DNA of 5,262 bases from assembly GCA_964424205.1 (NCBI GenBank), contig CAYRIF010000265.1, positions 1 to 5,262 of the forward strand, written 5' to 3'. Positions within the stretch are counted from its first letter, which is position 1. Every line of letters starts with the position of its first letter. The position numbers and the translations under genes were made by a program. Shown here piece by piece: positions 1 to 5,262 of this stretch. The notes below the pieces were generated by a model. That model saw only the letters and a list, made by a program, of their open reading frames with translations, ran no database searches and was not told the DNA's origin. This stretch comes from CAYRIF01 sp964424205. GTDB lineage: Bacteria; Bacteroidota; Bacteroidia; Cytophagales; Cyclobacteriaceae.

Positions 1-725
1 TTGGTAAAATGACCATGGAAGTTTTTGATGATAAAGGGAAGAGGATTGCACTGCTTGATCCTAAAAAACAAAAAGGGATTAACATTGTAAGCTGGAATTA
101 TAGGATGAAATCACCCAAAGTTGCGAAGGGAAAAACATTTAGTTTTGGAGGGTTTGGCTCACCAAGAGTACCGGAAGGCACTTATAAAGTGATTATGAAA
201 AAGGGAAAAGAGACTTTTGAACATAACTTAGAAGTAGTGTATGACCCTAATTCTATTATTGCTTTGGAAGACAGAAAGCTACAAGAGAAAACAGTGATGA
301 AGTTGTATAATATGACACAAGAGTTGGCATACATGGTAAATCAACTGGATGGTATTAACGATTATGCTACAAAACTAGCTACTAGTAATTCAAAGTTGAA
401 AAAGCTTTCTACACCTGTGATTAGTGAGCTTGCAACACTCAAAAAAGGGTTGGTAATTACGACAGGAGACAATTATGTGGGTAGTGCAGAACCTCAGTTG
501 AGAGAAAAAATTAGTGATTTGTATAGTACTATCTTAGATAATTATGATCGTCCTGCTAATACGCAACTTGAGAACCTGTCGTTGTTAGAAGAACGTTTTT
601 CCAATGCCAAGACAACTTTTGAAAAGATAAAAACAAAGCGATTAAGTAAACTTCAAAAAGTCGCCAAAGAAATGAAGGTCGCGCCGCTTAAAACAAAAAG
701 TATGGAGGCGTTTTTGGAAGATTAG
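1..725 (+). CDS. VPS10/sortilin-like BNR-repeat protein, C-terminal part (5' end outside window)
   Basis: The frame is open from the first complete codon at base 3 (GGT AAA ATG ACC ATG) to the TAG at 723-725. The ATG at 9 is probably an internal methionine, because the text around it already reads as a beta strand of a domain. Two parts are visible. Roughly bases 9-240 encode an Ig-like/FlgD-like beta domain with the marks G-I-N-x-V-S-W (Trp codon 93-95) and P-E-G-T-Y-K (171-188). Roughly 260-725 encode a Lys/Glu/Leu-rich, probably helical tail. This combination ends the large exported BNR/WD40-like 'sortilin' or 'glycosyl hydrolase' proteins (often around 1000 residues) common in Bacteroidota; the missing upstream part would hold the signal peptide and the beta-propellers. 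No catalytic activity can be assigned from this fragment. A terminator follows 25 bases after the stop. The family call rests on the tail pattern alone and is moderately sure; that the frame is coding is very sure. Confidence 0.75.
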   Translation, partial: GKMTMEVFDDKGKRIALLDPKKQKGINIVSWNYRMKSPKVAKGKTFSFGGFGSPRVPEGTYKVIMKKGKETFEHNLEVVYDPNSIIALEDRKLQEKTVMKLYNMTQELAYMVNQLDGINDYATKLATSNSKLKKLSTPVISELATLKKGLVITTGDNYVGSAEPQLREKISDLYSTILDNYDRPANTQLENLSLLEERFSNAKTTFEKIKTKRLSKLQKVAKEMKVAPLKTKSMEAFLED

Positions 726-750
726 GAGGTTTTTACAGGTAACTAAATTT

Positions 751-782
751 CCCTGTTCGAGTAATCCGACAGGGATTTTTTA
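751..782 (+). terminator. Rho-independent terminator after the VPS10-like gene
   Basis: CCCTGTT at 751-757 pairs with GACAGGG at 768-774 (six Watson-Crick pairs plus one G-T pair), with a short further G-C/A-T pairing beyond one mismatch. The stem is followed at once by A and a run of T at 776-781. It lies between two convergent genes. Read on the minus strand, the stem is followed by AAATTT rather than a T run, so it should act mainly on plus-strand transcripts and only weakly, if at all, on the antiporter transcript. Confidence 0.8.
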
Positions 783-818
783 TGAGCATGTTAAAATGAC
801 TACCTATTTTGAAAGGAA

Positions 819-2747
819 TTATCCTTTCTCAAAACGAAGCCGAACAGTATCCAGGCTTTCATACGAACCAACCATGGTGACAATATCATGCAGCCTCAAT
901 CTAGTATAGCCATGTGAGATAATCATATGACCGCCTCGTCTGACCGAAAGGATAATAATATCAGGCGGTAATCTCAGGTTTCGTAATGATATGCCATGAA
1001 GATCTTTGTCCATAACCTCTAAATCTATCGTTCCTTGGTCTTTTTCCATGCCAAGTAAAAGAGAAGTGGCTTGTGGAGATTGAACGAAGTCGAAAAGCAA
1101 ATTAATAATGGCAGTAGATGGATCCACTACCTTGGCGCCAAGGTCGTGAAACTTGTCAAAATTGATGCGGTCGTTAAGCCTTACCACCACATCTCTTGTA
1201 CCAATGTGCTCATAAACCAGTTCACAAATCTGATAATTTTCATCATCGGTCAGGCAGGTGACCACCGCCTCTGCGAGCTTGGCATCAAGCCCTTCTAGCG
1301 TTGTCAAATCAACAGTTTGCGGGATATAGCGGACATCTAAATCAGGACACTTTTCGGCTGGGACATCCTTCATTTTTGTGGCAATTTTAACCTGCCATCC
1401 ATGTTTTATAAACTGTCTTGCTAGGGCAATTGTTTTATCTTCTAACCCAAATATGATGACATCTCTGATGCCATCAAAAGTTGGCGTGCCAGCCCTAGTA
1501 TGCCCTTCTTTCACATGGTTAATTGCCCATTTGAATAGTGGAGGCCCCAGTACTTGATTGACGACAATGACGGCAATTATGATTGTTTCAAGGGCATAAC
1601 CCCACGCTGGAAAGGCGTGTGCAATAATGGTAGCCAGACCTAAACTTACCCCTGCCTGTGTTACATAAGGCATCCATCCTATCATGTTATGCTTTGCGGG
1701 GTCTCCTCCTAGCGTCCCTCCCACAAATGAACCGATAATTAACCCCGCTAATCGTAGGGCGAAGAAAATCAGCGCTACTTCCCATACGTCAACAAGAATA
1801 TCTAATGACAATGATGTGCCAATTAATACAAAAAACGCAGCATACACTCGTGGCCCTACTTTATGTAAAATTTTCGCAAATTCTAGGCGATATGGAGAGT
1901 AATTGGTGACAAGCAATCCGCCAATAATACAAATTAGTAGTGGCTCAATGTGTATACCGAAGGGTAAATGCTCGGTAGTATAATGATGGACATAATGCGA
2001 CAATAAATAAACGCTATAGCCAGCAATTAGAATCAAAATTGTTTTAATAGTGGGATTAATTTTTAAGGATAAAATTCCCTGTAAAATTTTTGATATAACG
2101 TATCCCAAAGCAAAGGACAGCATCAACTCACCGACTAATAGCAGTAAAAACCCCCACTCTAGTGCATAACCTTTAACCAAAGCCTCAGATAGCGCAAAGC
2201 AAATAGTAAATAAAATAATTACTAAAACGTCTTTAAGTACCGTAACACCAAGTGCAGTTTGTGTAAAAGGTCCTTTTGCCCGCATTTCATTAATCACCGC
2301 AATAGCAGAAGAAGGGGAACGCGCCACGAATATGGTGCCTGTTAAAATTGCAACGGCAATGATATTTTTGGTATTCATTCCCGCCATAAATGGAATATAG
2401 TCTGCCAATAGGTAAACACCAACGCAACCCAAAACAAACGTAATAATTAACTGACCGGCAGTCATCCAGACAATACTTTTCAGTCGGCTTCGGAGTTCTT
2501 TGAAATAAAGCTCTGTGCCTGCGGCAAAGGCAATATATGCCAAAGCAATGTCATTGATAAAATTTAGGCGTTTTACCGCCTCTAGTGGAATCAAGTCAAT
2601 AACATAAGGACCAGAAATAATGCCCATGAATAAAAGTCCTGTAATTACCGGTAACTTGAATTTCACAAAAATTCTCGAAACCTTTACAGCAGCAATGGCG
2701 ATAATACCAAAACCTGCCAAATAAATAATAAGATCCTTATCCAACAT
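819..2747 (-). CDS. CPA2/Kef-type cation:proton antiporter with C-terminal RCK domain
   Basis: This complete 642-residue inner-membrane protein should exchange H+ for K+ or Na+. Residues 1 to about 410 are very hydrophobic, about a dozen membrane segments (Na_H_Exchanger fold). They carry the discontinuous-helix motif A-R-S-P-S-S-A-I-A-V (142-151) and the segment G-V-T-V-L-K-D-V-L-V-I (167-177), whose D173 is the likely ion-binding aspartate. Residues about 428-560 form an RCK_N/TrkA-N-like domain and 572-640 an RCK_C/TrkA-C domain (L-R-L-P-P-D, then G-Y-T-R-L-R-L-H-D-I-V). Kef-type proteins use such tails for cytoplasmic gating. The start is well fixed: an in-frame TAA lies at 2756-2754, nine bases upstream of the ATG, and no Shine-Dalgarno is visible. 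Oddities: Lys172 precedes the Asp where CPA proteins usually have Asp, Asn or Gln, and the Rossmann glycine loop reads G-L-E-D-K-T. Exact ion and symbol cannot be told. The gene is divergent from the DUF547 gene and convergent with the VPS10-like gene. Confidence 0.93.
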   Translation of the reverse strand: MLDKDLIIYLAGFGIIAIAAVKVSRIFVKFKLPVITGLLFMGIISGPYVIDLIPLEAVKRLNFINDIALAYIAFAAGTELYFKELRSRLKSIVWMTAGQLIITFVLGCVGVYLLADYIPFMAGMNTKNIIAVAILTGTIFVARSPSSAIAVINEMRAKGPFTQTALGVTVLKDVLVIILFTICFALSEALVKGYALEWGFLLLLVGELMLSFALGYVISKILQGILSLKINPTIKTILILIAGYSVYLLSHYVHHYTTEHLPFGIHIEPLLICIIGGLLVTNYSPYRLEFAKILHKVGPRVYAAFFVLIGTSLSLDILVDVWEVALIFFALRLAGLIIGSFVGGTLGGDPAKHNMIGWMPYVTQAGVSLGLATIIAHAFPAWGYALETIIIAVIVVNQVLGPPLFKWAINHVKEGHTRAGTPTFDGIRDVIIFGLEDKTIALARQFIKHGWQVKIATKMKDVPAEKCPDLDVRYIPQTVDLTTLEGLDAKLAEAVVTCLTDDENYQICELVYEHIGTRDVVVRLNDRINFDKFHDLGAKVVDPSTAIINLLFDFVQSPQATSLLLGMEKDQGTIDLEVMDKDLHGISLRNLRLPPDIIILSVRRGGHMIISHGYTRLRLHDIVTMVGSYESLDTVRLRFEKG

Positions 2748-2800
2748 ATAAATTTAATCAGTATAGAAATCCCTGGTAAAAGCGGCATCTCATAATCCTA

Positions 2801-2832
2801 CGAAACTATCGATTTAAATCGAGAATTCTAAA
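2801..2832 (-). promoter_or_regulatory. Candidate promoter of the antiporter gene
   Basis: Read on the minus strand there is TTTA (2832-2829), 20 bases, then TAGTTTCG (2808-2801). Each differs at one position from the Bacteroidota elements TTTG (-33) and TAnnTTTG (-7), and the spacing is normal. Transcription would start near 2795 and give a leader of about 45-50 bases. The palindrome at 2809-2822 fills most of the spacer. Both boxes are imperfect and the region is AT-rich, so this is only a candidate. Confidence 0.3.
2809..2822. repeat. Perfect 14-bp palindrome in the divergent intergenic region
   Basis: TCGATTTAAATCGA reads the same on both strands and is centred between 2815 and 2816. It stands 62 bases upstream of the antiporter start codon and 89 bases upstream of the DUF547 gene start. 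It lies between the two boxes of the candidate antiporter promoter. That position would suit an operator for a dimeric regulator, but no known binding motif is recognised. Confidence 0.5.
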
Positions 2833-2853
2833 CTTCGCTTCAAAAAATAATAA

Positions 2854-2880
2854 TTTGTGGAACTATAATTAATATTTTTT
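2854..2880 (+). promoter_or_regulatory. Candidate promoter of the DUF547 lipoprotein gene
   Basis: TTTG at 2854-2857 is followed after 15 bases by TATTTTTT at 2873-2880, which matches TAnnTTTG except for the last base. The spacer is shorter than the usual 17-23. Transcription would start near 2886, leaving a leader of about 25 bases. In such AT-rich DNA a match this good can arise by chance. A sigma-70-like TATAAT also occurs at 2864-2869 but has no good -35 partner. Confidence 0.25.
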
Positions 2881-2910
2881 ACTTGTAGCTTACAGTAATA
2901 AAACGATGAA

Positions 2911-3663
2911 ATGAGCAAGCTATTTATAATTATATTATTTTTGTCAGGGTGTAGCGGTTTTGAATCACCCTCTTCTGATGCGCAATCTATAAGCCATCAG
3001 ATTTGGGACGGTTTGTTAACCGAACACGTGTCTGCGGATGGATGGGTTGATTATAGCGCCTTTAAAAAAGACACTATTTTGCTACAAAAGTATTTAGATT
3101 TGTTAAGTAGCAATCCGCCTAATGAAGCAACTTGGACCAAAAATGAGCAGTTGGCGTATTGGATCAATGCGTATAATGCCTTTACCGTTAAATTGATTGT
3201 GGATAATTATCCAATAAAAAGCATTACCGAATTGCATCCGCAGCCCTATATTCCGATGGTCAATACTGTATGGCATCGGAATTTTTTTAAAATAGGGGGC
3301 ACTACTATGAATTTAGATGCTATTGAGCATAAAATACTTAGAAAGAAATTTAACGAACCACGCATTCATTTTGCAATTGTTTGCGCCTCTTATTCATGTC
3401 CAAAACTGAGGAATGAGGCTTTTACTGGCGATAAGGTAGAAGCGCAGCTGAAAGACCAAGCGATGAATTTTATCAACGACCCAAAAAGAAATATCATCCA
3501 AAAGGATAAAGTGAAGCTTTCCAAAATTTTTAAATGGTTCAACCGAGATTTTACAAAAAATGAATCGCTTATTTCTTTCCTCAACCAATATTCGGAAGTA
3601 AAAATTGATAAGGATGCTACAATTGGCTATATGAAATATAACTGGTCACTGAACGAAAAATAG
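2911..3663 (+). CDS. DUF547 domain lipoprotein
   Basis: The 250-residue product starts with a short lipoprotein signal: S-K, a hydrophobic run (residues 4-11), then the lipobox L-S-G-C with the acylated cysteine at 14. The residue after it is Ser, not Asp, so outer-membrane anchoring is likely. The rest is one DUF547 domain (PF04784). Family marks are W-I-N-A-Y-N-A-F-T (84-92), N-L-D-x-I-E-H (134-140), R-I-H-F-A-I-V-C-A-S-Y-S-C-P (151-164) with Cys158, Cys163 and His153, K-L-S-K-I-F-K-W-F (202-210) and the closing Y-M-K-Y-N-W-S-L-N (240-248). The biochemical function of the family is not known to me; the conserved Cys and His residues could suggest a thiol enzyme, but that is inference. The start is fixed by an in-frame TAA at 2899-2901, with the next Met only at residue 116. 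No Shine-Dalgarno is seen. A two-codon ORF (ATG AAA TGA, 2906-2914) overlaps the start. Confidence 0.93.
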   Translation: MSKLFIIILFLSGCSGFESPSSDAQSISHQIWDGLLTEHVSADGWVDYSAFKKDTILLQKYLDLLSSNPPNEATWTKNEQLAYWINAYNAFTVKLIVDNYPIKSITELHPQPYIPMVNTVWHRNFFKIGGTTMNLDAIEHKILRKKFNEPRIHFAIVCASYSCPKLRNEAFTGDKVEAQLKDQAMNFINDPKRNIIQKDKVKLSKIFKWFNRDFTKNESLISFLNQYSEVKIDKDATIGYMKYNWSLNEK

Positions 3664-3674
3664 CCGAGCGCATT

Positions 3675-3702
3675 TTTGTCAGGTGAAGTTTTTGTAATTT
3701 TG
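3675..3702 (+). promoter_or_regulatory. Bacteroidota-type promoter for gltX
   Basis: TAATTTTG at 3695-3702 matches the -7 consensus TAnnTTTG perfectly. TTTG at 3675-3678 lies 16 bases before it, one base short of the usual spacer range. The pair sits just past the DUF547 stop codon and points towards gltX. Transcription would begin near 3708 and give gltX an untranslated leader of about 195 bases. This is the best promoter match in the window. Confidence 0.55.
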
Positions 3703-3722
3703 CATTTTAGTAAAATAATTTT

Positions 3723-3776
3723 AACGATTTCTTGTAAAAGGGATTAAACGATAACATTAAATAATTTGTAAAGGGA
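3723..3776 (+). repeat. Two imperfect direct repeats in the gltX leader
   Basis: TTGTAAAAGGGA at 3732-3743 recurs as TTGTAAAGGGA at 3766-3776, differing only by one A, with a 34-base offset. Each is preceded by AACGAT (3723-3728 and 3747-3752), 3 and 13 bases upstream respectively. The pair lies just downstream of the predicted gltX transcription start. It could be a double protein-binding site in DNA or RNA, or a remnant of a small duplication. No known element is recognised. Confidence 0.45.
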
Positions 3777-3801
3777 CAATTCCGATGTATTGCTGAATTA
3801 C

Positions 3802-3838
3802 CTCGAGCATCAGGCATCTAACTTCAAGCCTTATCGAG
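3802..3838 (+). other. Weak hairpin in the gltX leader
   Basis: CTCGA at 3802-3806 can pair with TCGAG at 3834-3838, and inside it AGGC at 3812-3815 can pair with GCCT at 3828-3831. The two short stems are separated by an uneven internal loop. There is no T run after it, so it is not a terminator. It might be part of a structured leader, but nothing else supports it, and pairings of this size are common by chance. Confidence 0.2.
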
Positions 3839-3903
3839 AGGATTTTTCAACATATTTTCAAATAGCCCCTTCACTAGTTTTTTATTGTGAAACAACATAA
3901 TCA

Positions 3904-5262
3904 ATGTCAGAAAAAGTAAGAGTACGATTTGCGCCAAGCCCAACAGGAGCATTGCACATTGGCGGAGTGAGAACGGCTTTGTTCAATTATTTATTTGCAA
4001 AAAAGCATAACGGGACGGTAATTCTAAGAATAGAAGATACCGACCAGCATAGATTTGTGGAGGGGGCAGAAGATTATATCAGAGAATCGTTGCACTGGAT
4101 AGGGATGAAATTCGACGAAGGCGAGGGCATTGGAGGAGAATTTGGTCCATACAAACAGTCGGAAAGAAAAGCAATATATCAGGAATATGCTCAGAAATTG
4201 CTAGATGAAGGAAAGGCATACTATGCTTTTGATACAGCCGAAGAATTAGGCGGAATTAGAAAAAAACTAGAAGCAGAAAAGAAAACCTTTATTTACAATT
4301 CACAATCACGTATGTCAATGAAAAATGCGTTGACACTTTCGGAGGATGAGGTAAAGCAGCGGATCTCTGGAGGAGAGTCGTATGTAGTGAGGTTGAAAGT
4401 TGCTGAAAACGAGGAGGTTAAACTCCACGATTTGATACGAGGAGAAGTAACGGTAAACTCAAATACCATTGACGATAAAATTTTGTTAAAATCAGATGGT
4501 ATGCCCACGTATCATCTTGCCAATGTGGTGGATGATTATTTAATGAAAATCTCGCATGTGATACGTGGTGAAGAATGGTTGCCGTCCACACCACTGCATG
4601 TATTGCTGTACCAAAATTTTGGGTGGGAAGCATCAATGCCAAAATTTGCGCACTTGCCGTTGCTGTTAAAACCTAGTGGACAAGGAAAATTAAGCAAAAG
4701 AGACGCAGATAAAATGGGCTTTCCGATTTTTCCGCTGAACTGGAAAGACCCGAAAACAGGGGAAGTTGCAGTTGGGTTTAAAGAGGCAGGTTACTTGCCT
4801 GATGCTTTTCTGAATTTCTTAGCATTTTTGGGCTGGAATCCTGGGACAGAACAGGAGATTTTTAGCCTATCACAACTGGTAGAAGCGTTCAGCATGGAAA
4901 GGGTAGGGAAATCAGGAACGCAGTTTGATATCGAGAAAGCCAAATGGTATAATCAGCAGTATCTCAAAGAAAAACCGTCGGAGAAACTCTCGAAATATTT
5001 GCTTTCGAGTCTTGAAAAAGAAGGGATTGATTGCACCAAAGAAAAAGCCAAAGCGGTGTGTGAACTGATGAAAGAGCGGGTTACTTTTCCTAGTGAATTA
5101 TATACAGGCGCTCAATATTTTTTCAATGCTCCTGAAACTTTCGATGAAAAAACCGTTAAAAAGAGATGGACAGCGCAAGCAGTGGCGGTATTAAATGATT
5201 TCAAGGAGTTGATTGGAAGCTTTTATCCTTTTGAAGCGGAGCGCATAAAAGAAACTTTAGTA
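3904..5262 (+). CDS. gltX: Glutamyl-tRNA synthetase (3' end outside window)
   Basis: This cytoplasmic class I enzyme charges tRNA-Glu with glutamate using ATP. The frame is open from ATG 3904 to the last base: 453 codons of the usual 500 or so, so about 50 residues of the anticodon-binding end are missing. The start is certain, because an in-frame TAA sits at 3898-3900. Visible marks: F-A-P-S-P-T-G-x-L-H-I-G-G (9-21, the HIGH motif), R-I-E-D-T-D (42-47, glutamate binding), the second half of the Rossmann fold with S-D-G-M-P-T-Y-H-L-A (197-206) and V-I-R-G-E-E-W (219-225), and K-L-S-K-R (262-266, the KMSKS loop). An insertion, M-G-F-P-I-F-P-L-N-W-K-D-P (271-283), follows that loop. Residues from about 340 on are the helical anticodon-binding domain. 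The zinc-ligand cysteines of E. coli-type GluRS are absent: the region reads A-Y-Y-A-F-D (105-110). Whether it also charges tRNA-Gln cannot be told here. No Shine-Dalgarno is seen. Confidence 0.98.
   Translation, partial: MSEKVRVRFAPSPTGALHIGGVRTALFNYLFAKKHNGTVILRIEDTDQHRFVEGAEDYIRESLHWIGMKFDEGEGIGGEFGPYKQSERKAIYQEYAQKLLDEGKAYYAFDTAEELGGIRKKLEAEKKTFIYNSQSRMSMKNALTLSEDEVKQRISGGESYVVRLKVAENEEVKLHDLIRGEVTVNSNTIDDKILLKSDGMPTYHLANVVDDYLMKISHVIRGEEWLPSTPLHVLLYQNFGWEASMPKFAHLPLLLKPSGQGKLSKRDADKMGFPIFPLNWKDPKTGEVAVGFKEAGYLPDAFLNFLAFLGWNPGTEQEIFSLSQLVEAFSMERVGKSGTQFDIEKAKWYNQQYLKEKPSEKLSKYLLSSLEKEGIDCTKEKAKAVCELMKERVTFPSELYTGAQYFFNAPETFDEKTVKKRWTAQAVAVLNDFKELIGSFYPFEAERIKETLV

Noticed and set aside
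724..730. AGGAGGT, a perfect Shine-Dalgarno-like sequence
   Set aside because: It overlaps the stop of the VPS10-like gene and no start codon with an open frame follows; the terminator comes about 20 bases later. Chance match.
1071..1298. Plus-strand open frame of 75 codons, and a similar one at 1684-1902
   Set aside because: Both are antisense to the antiporter gene, whose protein is clearly a real family member; neither product resembles a known protein.
3390..3588. Two overlapping minus-strand open frames of 64 codons in different frames
   Set aside because: They are antisense to the conserved DUF547 core and have no recognisable product.
3656..3677. AAAAAT...ATTTTT stem straddling the DUF547 stop as a terminator
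   Set aside because: The six-pair stem is all A-T with a ten-base loop and no GC clamp, so it would be too unstable to end transcription reliably.
3788..3795. TATTGCTG as a second gltX -7 element, 19 bases after TTTG at 3765-3768
   Set aside because: The spacing is ideal, but two of the six fixed positions are wrong, and the upstream promoter at 3675-3702 is a much better match.
3785..3796. ATG TAT TGC TGA as a leader peptide for gltX attenuation
   Set aside because: It encodes only three residues, has no Glu codons and is not followed by a terminator/antiterminator pair.
4293..4642. Two minus-strand open frames of 71 and 74 codons (4293-4508 and 4418-4642)
   Set aside because: They are antisense to the catalytic core of gltX and show no family features.
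1..5262. Possible defence island, CRISPR, mobile element or new multigene system
   Set aside because: The four genes belong to recognisable, apparently unlinked families in mixed orientation; I see no CRISPR-type repeat array, insertion-sequence ends, integrase or toxin-antitoxin pair.

Overview
The window looks like chromosomal DNA from a member of the Bacteroidota, most likely a Cytophagales/Flavobacteriia-type organism. Four things point there: moderately AT-rich genes; none of the three visible starts has a clear Shine-Dalgarno (each is preceded by A/T-rich sequence); a perfect Bacteroidota-type TAnnTTTG -7 promoter element lies upstream of gltX; and the GluRS carries a MGFPIFPLNWKDPKTG-type insertion after its KLSKR loop, which I associate with this phylum. 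The lineage below phylum is inference.

Layout from left to right: (1) bases 1-725, plus strand, the C-terminal end of a large exported sortilin/BNR-repeat (VPS10-like) protein, followed by a good intrinsic terminator at 751-782. (2) Bases 819-2747, minus strand, a complete 642-residue cation:proton antiporter of the CPA2/Kef type with a C-terminal RCK (TrkA-N plus TrkA-C) regulatory module. It converges on gene 1. (3) Bases 2748-2910, a divergent intergenic region with weak promoter candidates on both strands and a perfect 14-bp palindrome. (4) Bases 2911-3663, plus strand, a complete DUF547 lipoprotein. (5) Bases 3664-3903, a 240-bp leader region with a good gltX promoter and two near-identical direct repeats. 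(6) Bases 3904 to the end, plus strand, gltX (glutamyl-tRNA synthetase), 453 codons visible and cut by the window edge about 50 residues short of the usual C-terminus.

The four genes do not form an operon: each has its own intergenic space, and their orientations are +, -, +, +. They cover unrelated functions: envelope protein, ion homeostasis, envelope lipoprotein of unknown function, and translation. I see no mobile element, CRISPR array, tRNA or rRNA, and no convincing new multigene system. The points most worth a second look are a lysine beside the ion-binding aspartate of the antiporter, its eroded nucleotide-binding loop, the palindrome in the divergent promoter region, and the repeat pair in the gltX leader.
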